64,000 bases of DNA, from contig CBDFIW010000004.1 of NCBI GenBank assembly GCA_965248255.1, forward strand, positions 2,728,001 to 2,792,000. Direction: 5' to 3'. Origin of the DNA: JAKZVK01 sp965248255 (GTDB lineage: Bacteria > Acidobacteriota > Terriglobia > Bryobacterales > UBA6623). Below are positions 8,901 to 16,900 of this stretch, piece by piece. Numbering within the stretch: the stretch's first letter is position 1; each line of letters starts with the position of its first letter. Below the pieces are notes generated by a model. That model was not told where the DNA came from. It searched no databases and saw only the letters and a program-made list of their open reading frames with translations. The position numbers and the translations under genes are program-made.

Positions 8901-9390
8901 CGCCGGAGAATTCCTCGATATCCCGCCATGAAGCCCGGCCTTCACCTTTCGGCGCCCGCGTGTTCATACGGGTCAGTAACCTGCAAAGATTCTGATAACC
9001 ATGCCGGTTCTCCACCAATAACGAAAGAGTAGGGGAGGGTGCTGCTGTTTGTTTGACCGGCGCAGAGAGAGGAGTGGGTTTCGTGGTTCGTGATTCGTGA
9101 TCCGTGATTCGTGATCCGTTGGCCGTTGAACCTGTAGGGGCACGGCATGCCGTGCCCGCCTCTGCACCCCTATGCCTACCTTCTTCCAGCGAAACCTCGC
9201 ACCCAATCAACGCCCGCACCCCGGCTTCCTGGGCCGCCTTATGAAACCGCGGCGCCCCCGAGACGTTGTCTTGGTCGCACAAAGCCAGCGCCCCATAGCC
9301 CAACCGCGCGGCCTCAGCCACAAGATCTTCGGGCTGTGAAGCCCCCGCGAGAAAACTGAAGCCGGAAACAGCGTGTAGTTCGAGATACAT
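5956..9390 (-). CDS. dnaE2: Error-prone DNA polymerase III alpha subunit DnaE2 (with in-frame repeat insertions)
   Basis: Catalytic polymerase of the ImuA-ImuB-DnaE2 translesion mutasome. The N-terminal PHP domain starts MYLELHAVSGFSFLAGAS; the C-family active site is visible as PDIDIDLPSGD; an OB-fold with GFLFISLEDETGVANII is near the C-terminus. At 1144 residues it is longer than typical DnaE2 because three low-complexity stretches interrupt conserved sequence: around residues 71-116 (GTACRAPTGSTANGSRITD), in the region coded by 6785-6905 (EPSRDRKGAVRSR) and in that coded by 6376-6545 (EAVRSRAKEAAGTACR and ESRITNHE). Each corresponds to dispersed DNA repeats that keep the frame open. It is downstream of imuA and imuB on the same strand, separated from imuB by a decayed small gene. 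Confidence 0.93.
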   Translation of the reverse strand: MYLELHAVSGFSFLAGASQPEDLVAEAARLGYGALALCDQDNVSGAPRFHKAAQEAGVRALIGCEVSLEEGRHRGAEAGTACRAPTGSTANGSRITDHESRTTKPTPLSAPVKQTAAPSPTLSLLVENRHGYQNLCRLLTRMNTRAPKGEGRASWRDIEEFSGGLIALLSDLRNAEPVRSIFGSGRLYVEVQRHLRREQEQANRVRVDFARHYGLPLLATNGVRYAKQSGRALFDVLTCVRHKTTLDQAGRLLDANAERHLKSPRDMERLFADLPDAVQNTCELSGRLQFTLENLGYQFPRYPVPAGETATSYLRQITLRGAAERYRQTSHRERAFRQIEHELRVIEKLRLEGYFLIVWDLVEFCRRHKILAQGRGSAANSAVCYSLGITAVDPVGMELLFERFLSEERGEWPDIDIDLPSGDQRDKVIQHVYDRYGARGAGMTANLITYRGKSAVREVGKTLGFPEEMIRRLSKCIHSFEYTDDSDKLVHQARGTGFDLSHPRVRHLIRLCLEIQNLPRHLGQHSGGMVICQGSLDSVVPLENARMPGRVVVQWDKDDCADLGIIKVDLLGLGMMAALEESIEILHSQGHDIDLARLPPDDPKTYAMIQKADTIGVFQIESRAQMATLPRLRPQCFYDLVVEVAIIRPGPIAGNMVHPYINRRVGREPVSYPHPSLEPILKRTLGVPLFQEQLLRLAMEGAGFTGGEAEELRRAMGFKRSAERMKSIEEKLRRGLANNHIHGEAAEQIIRSITSFALYGFPESHAASFALLAYASSYLKAHYPAVFTTALLNCQPMGFYSPATLVKDAQRHGVRVRPIDVNVSSVKCRVEPSRDRKGAVRSRDKEQGITDKKAAGTACRAPTGSTVHENAIRLGLMFVSGLRAETAATIEHERRRRWFTSIDDLVRRVKLKKPELDVLAGIGALNSFGRGVHRREALWQIEKAWRPKGPLFEDQSEPKPSRDRKEAVRSRAKEAAGTACRVPTASRPTVHESRITNHETCPLPPMNPFERLDADYRGAGLTTGPHPMYYLREGLNALDVLSAVELPKRRHGQWVRVAGAAIVRQRPGTAKGFLFISLEDETGVANIICKPPFFQDNRLVLTTEPFLWFEGVVQQQDNVTSVKAKTVRPLADVAKLEIASHDFH
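6394..6517. repeat. Composite repeat inside dnaE2 (copy 1)
   Basis: Four perfect tandem copies of the heptamer TTCGTGA (6394-6421) lead into a 25-bp unit at 6439-6463 containing the near-palindrome GGACACGGCATGCCGTGCCC, then a copy of the CTTACGGTCACGGCTCGG repeat at 6487-6517. On the coding strand three heptamers read SRITNHE, because 3 x 7 nt is a whole number of codons. Confidence 0.85.
6785..6900. repeat. Composite repeat inside dnaE2 (copy 2)
   Basis: The modules are in the same order and orientation as the copy at 6394: one TTCGTGA heptamer, the 25-bp palindromic unit at 6802-6826, then GACCGCTCCCTTACGGTCAC at 6871 running to 6900. It is translated in frame within DnaE2 as the EPSRDRKGAVRSR and GTACRAPTGS segments. 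Confidence 0.85.
9080..9157. repeat. Heptamer array plus palindromic unit inside dnaE2 (copy 3)
   Basis: About five TTCGTGA-like heptamers (9080-9120, some with a T-to-C change) are followed by the 25-bp unit with the perfect 20-bp palindrome GGGCACGGCATGCCGTGCCC (unit at 9133-9157). The segment is translated between the PHP-domain strands as GTACRAPTGSTANGSRITD. Confidence 0.85.
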
Positions 9391-9419
9391 CAGGTGAGGT
9401 CTTCTTGGGGGTCGTGCAA

Positions 9420-9530
9420 GATAAACCCTCAGTCGCCCCTCCGGGGCTTGCGATCACGTTGGGACGGTTACCCCCGGCTTGCGCCCGGGGCTATTTTCAA
9501 ACGCCCCTGTCGGGGCTTTGGTCCTCAGCC
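9420..9530. repeat. GC-rich palindromic repeat cluster between dnaE2 and the decayed small gene
   Basis: Three short inverted repeats follow one another: GCCCCTCCGGGGC, CCCCGGCTTGCGCCCGGGG and GCCCCTGTCGGGGC, separated by ATTTTC-containing linkers. It looks like a REP-type intergenic element, possibly also a bidirectional terminator; the latter is not supported by a clear T-tract. Confidence 0.45.
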
Positions 9531-10001
9531 TTACGTACAGGAAAATTACGCAGAACTGCTTTCATCTCCTGGAGGGTCTGCTTCAGGTATGATTGGTCGC
9601 TTTCGATTCCGCAAGATAGTGACGCCTGTTGACGCCATCCTTGCAGGGCATATCCCAAAGATCGAATCGTACAGTAGATGGAAACCGCCCCTCGTTCTCT
9701 AAAGATCAACGTGAGAGTAAAATCTTTGTCTAAGGTTTCTAAAAAAAACACCTGACAAACACTCGTATCCTATCTCCAGTCGTCGATAAAACTCAGTTAG
9801 CCACATAACCTCAGGGGTCGTGCCGATACAAGCAGCGATAGGAGAGACAAGGTCCTCCGAAAAATAGCGGGTCTGAATCTTTGCCAGTACAATCAGCAAA
9901 TCCGTCGGACTATATACCGTATCGAATGCCTTTTCATACTCAGAAACCTCTAAGATGATCCGGTCTTCACTCGGACCGCGAAACACGATTCGGTTGTCCA
10001 T
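9497..10001 (-). pseudogene. Frameshifted small conserved-looking protein, function unknown
   Basis: A protein starting MDNRIVFRGPSEDRIILEV (ATG 10001) reads to a stop at 9699. The neighbouring frame from about 9751 continues with protein-like sequence (LETLDKDFTLTLIF, then YALQGWRQQASL, VLRNFPVRKAEDQ) to 9497. Both meet at a run of eight A (eight T on the coding strand, around 9736-9744), so a one-base slip separates two halves of one roughly 165-residue protein. Whether this is a mutation or an assembly indel cannot be decided here. The segment is visibly AT-richer than its neighbours, suggesting recent acquisition. I do not recognise the family with confidence. Confidence 0.6.
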
Positions 10002-10022
10002 CTCGACAAGGCCCCCTGTCGT

Positions 10023-12212
10023 TCAATCATACGCCCCCGTCACATACCAAAGCCGCGTCGGCTTCTCGCAACACACCCGATACAATCGCTGGTTCACCTC
10101 CAGGTCCCACTCTTCGTAACTCCATCCCTCGGGCGTCCACCATTCGCCGCAGACGTGCCACGGGCCGGTGCGGGTGCGCACCGAGCCCTGCAGATCGCCG
10201 GCACGGACGTGCACCGGCAGCCCGTCGCGCAGGATGACCTCGGCCTCCGCCGGCGGACGAAAGCAGCGAAACGCCAGGAAGCGGCGGGGGGCGTCGGTGA
10301 GCGAGTCCGGCAGCTTGAGCGTAGCGGCGGTTTGGCTCTGACGCGCCTGCTTCGCACGGAAATCGTAAACCTCAAAGGTAAGGGCAGGCACTCTTGCCTC
10401 TTCAGCTGACTTTGCATGGGCCACCTGTTGCCCCGTTGCTTTTTGGATAACTGTAGGGGCACGGCATGCCGTGCCCGGCGGGGCGGACATCCCACCTGCC
10501 CTGAGATTTGTCATGACCAGTACGCTTGCGGTCCCGTTGCTCGAAGAGCAAGATCGCTCGACCAGGGAAGACCTGCCTCGCGAAGAGTCGCGAGGCGGCA
10601 AGCCTAGGGGCTTACGCCACATTGCCTCGGCGGCTGTGTGGAGGACAGTGCCGTTCTTTGCTGTCCCGAGAGAACGCAACGCTCCCTGATCCGCACCAGC
10701 CGGAACCAAACGGGGCTCCGTGTCGGACCGGACAGACGTGGGGCCTCGAGGAGCGCGCGGCTTTAGACGCGCGCCTCTGTACGGCCTTTTAAATTTTCTG
10801 CCGCGCTTGGCAAGGATTTCACTCGGTAGATACTTACGGTCACGACACGGTTGGAGGGTCGGCTCAAACACCTCCACCGCAAACGCTCCCGGACGGTGAG
10901 TGTCGACCACTTGCGGCGCGCCCACGTGGTCAGAACCGACAAGGTTCGACAGACGGGCCAGGGTGACGGCCAGCTTTTCAGGCGTGGGCGCCGACGGCTC
11001 GAACAACGCGAACTGCATCATGCGCCGCGGCACAGGCTTGGCTGAGACGCTTACGCCTTCGATCGCGTCGCCGGGCGGATGCGCCGCCAAATCCAGCCGT
11101 ACGAGCGTCAACAACACCCGTGGGTCGGCCAGGGGGTATGACAGCGATACGGCCCGCTCGAAACGGGAGCTATTAGCGAGCCTAAGCGCGACGCGAATTT
11201 CCCCCGCCGCCAGATTCAAACTTTGCAGCTTGAAGCAAAGCCGGTTGAGCAGGTCCGACAGAAAAAAGGCCAGCGGCTCGAGTTCGCACACCTGCCAATC
11301 GAGATCCGTCGTTTCCTCCAGCGATGGGGGCGGCTCGTAGGGATGGAGCACGGTGTCGCCCTCGCCTCGGGCGAGCTTCACTAGCCGTGCGCCGCGCGTG
11401 CCGAAGCGGGCGACGAGCGAATCCTCGGGCAGCCGCGCCAATTCGTCGATCGTACGGATCCCCCAGCGCGTGAGCGTCGCCTGCTCGTTCTCCTCGAGCG
11501 GCAGCACGTCCACCGGCTGCGCGCTCAAAAAGCCCGCCTCCTGACCGGGATAGACGTGCGTGACCCCGGTCTGCGTGCGCGCCGCGCACAGTGCCACAAA
11601 GCGGTTCTGCGAAACGCCCACGTTGACCGCCAATGCCAACTTCTCCGCACCGAGCGAAAGGCGGCTCGCTGAGTGATAGGGGTCGGGCAGCCCGGCCAGA
11701 TCGAGCACGATCATCCCCGGCGCGGCGTCTTCAACCCGCGGGGATACTGACAACGCCAGTTCGAGCAGTTCCTGCTGCGTCTGCTTTTCGGCTTCGGGAT
11801 CTCGGGGGAGAACCTGCAGCGTGGCACCCGCTTGGGAAGCCTCCTCCGTTTGCGCGGGTTCGGACCGAGAAGCATGCGGAACCCCCGGCCGTAGGTTTCG
11901 TGGATGGCCGACCCCGCCGGCCGGCCGGTTGCCTCGTAAGAGGTTGCCTCGCGAGGGGCTTCCTTTCAAGGACGATGGCGGCCGCACCGGAGATGCAAAG
12001 GAAAAAGCCTCCCACCGGGCCTTGGCTTCGGCCAAAGGCATGCCTTCTCGAATTCCGCCGCCCCGCCCCGCCTCGTTCACGGCGTAGACAAGCCGGTTCG
12101 GCGCCTTGCCGGTAAAGGCCACCGTCGGCGGCGCACACAAGTTCCGCTCCCCCCGCAGCCGCACCGCTGCTGGGAAGTCGGGAACGTAGAGACAGGCATG
12201 AAGATGGGACAT
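10023..12212 (-). CDS. imuB: ImuB, Y-family polymerase-like mutasome adaptor (with repeat-derived insert)
   Basis: ImuB bridges DnaE2 to the beta clamp; it has the Y-family fold but has lost polymerase catalytic residues. ATG 12212 gives MSHLHACLYVPDFPAAVRLR; the N-terminus has VPDFP where active Y-polymerases carry a metal-binding Asp motif. The region LTRWGIRTIDELARLPEDSL is the helix-hairpin-helix segment, and AFRCFRPPAEAEV with GPWHVCGEWW forms the characteristic ImuB C-terminus. Two stretches do not look like ImuB: about residues 75-130 of the chain, and a block of about 155 residues coded by 10380-10856 made of dispersed repeats (CRDRKYLPSEILAKRG, MWRKPLGLPPRDSSRG, GTACRAPTVIQ). It lies 68 bp downstream of imuA. 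Confidence 0.88.
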   Translation of the reverse strand: MSHLHACLYVPDFPAAVRLRGERNLCAPPTVAFTGKAPNRLVYAVNEAGRGGGIREGMPLAEAKARWEAFSFASPVRPPSSLKGSPSRGNLLRGNRPAGGVGHPRNLRPGVPHASRSEPAQTEEASQAGATLQVLPRDPEAEKQTQQELLELALSVSPRVEDAAPGMIVLDLAGLPDPYHSASRLSLGAEKLALAVNVGVSQNRFVALCAARTQTGVTHVYPGQEAGFLSAQPVDVLPLEENEQATLTRWGIRTIDELARLPEDSLVARFGTRGARLVKLARGEGDTVLHPYEPPPSLEETTDLDWQVCELEPLAFFLSDLLNRLCFKLQSLNLAAGEIRVALRLANSSRFERAVSLSYPLADPRVLLTLVRLDLAAHPPGDAIEGVSVSAKPVPRRMMQFALFEPSAPTPEKLAVTLARLSNLVGSDHVGAPQVVDTHRPGAFAVEVFEPTLQPCRDRKYLPSEILAKRGRKFKRPYRGARLKPRAPRGPTSVRSDTEPRLVPAGADQGALRSLGTAKNGTVLHTAAEAMWRKPLGLPPRDSSRGRSSLVERSCSSSNGTASVLVMTNLRAGGMSAPPGTACRAPTVIQKATGQQVAHAKSAEEARVPALTFEVYDFRAKQARQSQTAATLKLPDSLTDAPRRFLAFRCFRPPAEAEVILRDGLPVHVRAGDLQGSVRTRTGPWHVCGEWWTPEGWSYEEWDLEVNQRLYRVCCEKPTRLWYVTGAYD
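10380..10856. repeat. Mosaic of dispersed repeats embedded in the imuB reading frame
   Basis: Within about 475 bp there are the 25-bp palindromic unit (10452-10476), one arm of the TTGTGGCGTAAGCCC element (reverse orientation, about 10545-10625, with its CTCGCGACTCTTCGCGAG palindrome) and a CTTACGGTCACG repeat (10834-10856). The whole block is free of stops in the imuB frame and interrupts sequence that is continuous in ordinary ImuB proteins. Confidence 0.8.
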
Positions 12213-12280
12213 AACAAATGACACAAAGCAGGGCGCACATGATGTTGCCGCTTCATCTGCCCCTAAGGGCATGCCTTTGT

Positions 12281-12994
12281 CTACCGCCGCTTCTGCAACA
12301 CTCGCACCTGACTCTCCATCCCGTCGAGCAACAACGACACCCCCGCCTTGCCCGACCAACAGGTTTTCTCACGAGACAAACCCAGCACCAAGGCCGAGAC
12401 ACTCGCCGCCAAATGCTCAGAGGCCAACACCGCTAATACCGTCGGACTGTTCTCCACCGCCCGCAACAGCCGCAACCACTGCCGGCTTTGCCAGGCACGC
12501 AGTTTACGGCGCGGCAGCCCGCCCAGATCGAGCACGATGACGCCGAACCCGCCGGCCGGCGCTACCAAATTCACTGCTTGCCAGGCTTTGTCCACCCGGG
12601 CTTGCTTTGCAACGATCCGTTCGTACCTCCTTCCAGTCGGCGCCCGTCCCGATGTCCCGCAGCGCACCCACAGCAGCCGATCGAGCACGACCCCGGCCCG
12701 CTGGGCCGAGGGCGGATCGAGACAATCGGTCGCATCGACATAGGCCGCCACCTCACCGCTCCCGGTCGCCCCGGCCAGCAACGAGAAAATAACGCTTGTG
12801 CGCCCGCTGGAGTCCGCCCCAACCAGCTCGGTGATCTGTCCGCGCGGGACGCCGCCGCCGAGCAGTGCATCCAGCTCGGCAAAGCCGGTCGAGGCGGGCG
12901 GCTCGCGGTGTCGCGCGGGCTTCGGCAAAGCTCCGCCCAGCCCCTGCTCGCGCAGCAGGTCTTGAAGAGCGTCGATACGGGGAGAAGCGGGCAA
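12281..12994 (-). CDS. imuA: ImuA, RecA-like mutasome protein
   Basis: RecA/SulA-like protein that heads the SOS mutasome cassette. Recognisable parts are TGFAELDALLGGGVPRGQIT, the degenerate Walker A ELVGADSSGRTS (Arg where RecA has Lys) and the Walker B-like strand GVIVLDLGGL. No in-frame ATG exists near the start; TTG 12994 is preferred because AAAGGA lies about 8 nt upstream, while a TTG at 13066 would add 24 unusual residues without a ribosome binding site. The order imuA, imuB, then dnaE2 on one strand is the canonical LexA-regulated cassette; I could not identify a LexA box upstream by eye. Confidence 0.85.
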   Translation of the reverse strand: MPASPRIDALQDLLREQGLGGALPKPARHREPPASTGFAELDALLGGGVPRGQITELVGADSSGRTSVIFSLLAGATGSGEVAAYVDATDCLDPPSAQRAGVVLDRLLWVRCGTSGRAPTGRRYERIVAKQARVDKAWQAVNLVAPAGGFGVIVLDLGGLPRRKLRAWQSRQWLRLLRAVENSPTVLAVLASEHLAASVSALVLGLSREKTCWSGKAGVSLLLDGMESQVRVLQKRR

Positions 12995-13346
12995 TTGAGC
13001 ATTCCTTTGTTCGCTTTTTATTCGCCATCGTATCCTACCACGAATGGCCGGGGAATGCAAATACAAAAGAGGCAGGAAATGTTTTGGTCCGAACGGGCCG
13101 TGGAGACTGCCGTAAACAACCGGCCTATGAGGACGACTTTGTTGCGCAGACCGCGCGAACGCGGTTGACCCCTACGTTCGTGCTGATGCGGCTTGCGCTG
13201 TGAACGGGTTCGATCGCCCCTTCCCGGGGCTCGGATCGGCCCATGAACGGATCTGGGGCTGTTGTGACCGTTACGTCCTCGTCGGTGCTCACGCGCGTTG
13301 ACCGGTATAATGAGGGATTTGCCGCGGAAGCGACGGGGCCGGAGCC

Positions 13347-13709
13347 ATGAAGATTCACCGCTGGAACGAGATCGAACACGAGCAGATGACGCCCGAGATC
13401 GGGCGGCAGGTCGTGCACGCCGAGCGCATGACCATCGCCCGCATCTATCTGAAAAAAGGCGCTGTGGTCGCCCGACACCACCACGAGCACGAGCAAGTCA
13501 GCTATCTTCTGGAGGGCCGGCTGCGGTTCGACTTCGACGGGGAAGAGAAGGTGATCGGGGCGGGCGAACTGATGCAGATCGACTCCCAGCGCCCTCACTT
13601 GGTGGAAGCGCTCGAGGACTCCGTGGCGCTCGACCTGTTCCAGCCCGTCCGTGATGACTGGTTGCGCGGCGATGATGCGTATTTGCGGAACCCTTCCAGC
13701 CCTTCGTAA
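13347..13709 (+). CDS. Small single-domain cupin protein
   Basis: A 120-residue beta-barrel cupin. Motif 1 is visible as HHHEHEQVSYLLEGRLRF (metal-binding His/His/Glu) and motif 2 around IDSQRPHLVEAL supplies the last His. Single-domain cupins of this length include small-molecule isomerases, dioxygenases and sensors, so the substrate cannot be assigned. ATG 13347 follows GGAGCC. It is divergent from imuA across a 350-bp gap in which I see no gene. Confidence 0.85.
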   Translation: MKIHRWNEIEHEQMTPEIGRQVVHAERMTIARIYLKKGAVVARHHHEHEQVSYLLEGRLRFDFDGEEKVIGAGELMQIDSQRPHLVEALEDSVALDLFQPVRDDWLRGDDAYLRNPSSPS

Positions 13710-13901
13710 CGTATTTACTCTAGTACTGTATTCTGGTAGTAGCTGGTCTCCGCCCGCATCCCTCCGCGTCTCGCGAAGATACCGCCAAGAGCTGTCAACG
13801 TTGAGAATCAAGGATATTCAGGCGTACTGCGGGTGGTCTGGACGTGCCGGTCGCGCGCGTCCCAGATGAGGACTTGGCGGCCGAGACGTAACGAATTCTG
13901 T

Positions 13902-16900
13902 ATGACTTCGGAACAACATCTGAGGAACGTGATGCTTCAACGGCTGGCGCTTGCCTTAGTGCTGGGATTGGTCTGCGGTGTCCCTGCGGCGGCCGACCCG
14001 ATATGGGTCAACGGCCAGGCGGCGCGTCTCGTCATCGGCCAGCCGCACTTCACCCGTCAGGCGCCGGTGTCCAGCCAGGAAACCATCGGTGGGGCCGCCG
14101 GCATCGGCCTCGCGGGTGACCGGCTGTTCATCGCGGACGGGAACAAGATCGGCTCCACGCCGGTGAACCACCGTGTCCTGATCTATAACAATCTGTCGGG
14201 TTTCCTTCCTGCAGTTGACGCCGAGCTTCCGCAGGCGGACGACGACTTCTGCCCCGTCTGTGTCGGCATTCCGGAGGTCGTACTCGGCCAGACCGACTTC
14301 GACAGCTTCGATCCTTCGCTGGCGGGTATGCAAAACCCCACCGGCGTCGCCTCCGACGGCGTGCGTCTCGTCGTGTCCGATACCGACAATAACCGCGTCC
14401 TGATCTGGAACACAATCCCGGCAGCGAAGGCACAGCCACCCGACGTCGTGATCGGGCAGCCGGACTTGACAACCAACCTGCCCACCACCACTCAGACTGG
14501 GATGCGGGGGCCCCAGGGGATTTGGATCGACAGTGGGCGTCTCTTTGTCGCCGACACACAAAACTCCCGCGTCCTGATCTACAACACGATCCCCACCACA
14601 AACGGCGCCGGGGCGGACCTCGTGCTGGGCCAGCCCGACTTCGATACGCGGCCCGAGCCCGACCTCACACAGTCCAACGTCGAGCCCAGCCCGACCTCGA
14701 TGCTCGACCCGGTCTCGGTGACCGTCAGCAACGGACGTCTGATCGTGGCCGACCTTGGGTTCAGCCGGGTCCTGGTGTTCCTTACCGTGCCGACCAGCAA
14801 CACGTTTCCGGCCGATGTCGTGATCGGCCAGCCCGATTTCGAAACGACCGGGGGAAACAGCTCGGAGGAACTCTGCGACCCGCTTCCGGAGCCGGAGCCG
14901 ATCGAACCCCCCGAGGGCGAATGCACTCCCACGCAGGAGACGGAGCTGTTCTGCTCGGACGGCATCGACAACGACTGCGACGGCGCGATCGACTTCTTTT
15001 TCGACGATGATTGCGGCCCTGCGTTTCCGCGCCGGTGCGAGGCAACCTTGAGCTTTCCCCGCTTCGCCCTCTCTGACGGTGAAAAACTCTATATCGCCGA
15101 CGGCGGTAACGACCGCGTCCTGATCTACAACGAGGTCCCACTGGAGAACGGCGCGAGTGCGGACGCCGTGCTCGGCCAGCCCGACTTTCAGGACCTCGTC
15201 GAATCCGACGGGGCCGCGAGCCTGCGCGCGCCGACCTCGCTCGCCCACGACGGAACCAACCTCTACGTCGCGGATCCGTTCAGCCGCCGGGTGCTCGTCT
15301 TCACGCCAGCAGAAGACCAGATCGCCCGCGATGGTCTGGTCAACGGCGCTGCCTTCATCATTCCCGCCACGGGCTTCATGATCTTCGAAGGCGCGCGCGA
15401 AGAGGAGATTACGGACACCATTTCCATCGGGGGCATAGATTACGCACACACCGCTCCAGAGGGGGGGGCCACAGCAGAGGAGGTACGCGACGCCCTGTTC
15501 GAGATGATCAGCGCCGACGCCGACGCGGTTGTGACCGTCAACCCGATTGTTGGCAACGGCCGACACGCCGCCGGGAGGGTGACGTTTGGGGGCGAGGTCG
15601 CGGCAGGTGACCGTGTCACGCTCGAGGTTGCCGGCAGCGTTTATGAGACCGAGGCGCAGGCGGGCGACGAGGCGTTCGTCATGGTTGACCGTCTGCTCTT
15701 CGCGATCAACCAAGCCCAGAACCCTGATATCTTCGCCCAACGTGATCTCCGTCCTACCTTGGATACTCTGGCGCTGGTGGCAAGGGAAATCGGGCCCGAG
15801 GGCAATCGTTTTATGTATTCGGTCTCTGTCTCCGCGGGCTCTCTGCTCACCGTCGAACTCGACGAAGAGGACGAGCCGGAAGAGCAGAGGGGGGACGGCG
15901 TCGCTCCTTTTACCGGCGGCGAGTTCGAATACGGCTTCAGCATCACCGCCAAGGAGCTGGGTACCGCGGGGAACGGGATCAATCTGAGCAGCACGACCTC
16001 CAACGTGAGGACCGCCTCGGCGGCCCGGCGCTCGGGCGCCAGACTAACGGGCGGAGGCGACGCACGCAATCTGCCTGCCGGCACACTGGCATCGGTCTTT
16101 GGAAGCGGTTTTTCCGAGCAGGTCTTTGAGGCCGAGTCAGCCGATCCCGCGTTGCCAGAGGAGCTCGGGGGCATTCGGGTCTATGTCAACGGCATGCAGG
16201 CGCCGCTTTATAGCGTGACTCCCGAGCAGATCAACTTCCTGGTGCCGTTCGAGACGGAGGGCACGACCATCAGCGTCTACGTTTGGCGCCGCTTGGACGA
16301 TGGCACGATCAGGGTGTCTGCGCCGCGCGCCAGCGAGGTGACCCGAGCCACACCGGGCCTTTTCGCCTTTGATGGACCTGAGCCTCGTCGGGCCATCGCT
16401 GTGCACGGAGGGGCACTAGCCCAGGGTGCCGTCGCCGTGAGCGTCACCGCCCAAGGTGGCACCGCGGATGCGTCGGCCGTGGTGGCGGGCACGCAAGTCA
16501 CGATCACGGTCAGCGGCCGCGACTACACATACACCACGGAGGCCGGCGATCTAGCCACTGAGATTCGCGACCGGCTTGTGGATCTTATCAATGCCGGCGA
16601 GGGAGATCCCGACGTAGTTGCGTCTTCCGCGACAGAGGGCTTCTTCTCCGCTCGGTCGACCATCATCATTAGTGGTGAGATTCAGGCGGACGATATCCTG
16701 TCCCTAACGATCCGCGACCGGCTCTATCAGGTCGCTGTGGAGGAGGACGACACCCTCATCATTATCCGCAACAAGATGGTGGATCTTATCAACTCCGGGC
16801 TGGGTGATCCCGAGGCGACGGCTCGGCGGCTGGAGGGGTTCGATCCTGCAGCGCCTCAGATGCAAGTAGTCGCTCGTTCGTTGGGGGCCGACGGCAACGA

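Noticed and set aside
9697..9760. Possible programmed frameshift in the small gene near 9740
   Set aside because: The homopolymer would allow slippage, but nothing suggests this small non-mobile gene uses it; an indel or mutation is simpler.
13956..15740. 594-codon open frame on the minus strand opposite the NHL protein
   Set aside because: It is a GC-rich shadow: composition is dominated by Arg, Val, Asp and Gly repeats mirroring the blades of the plus-strand gene, and it lacks any family motif or ribosome binding site.
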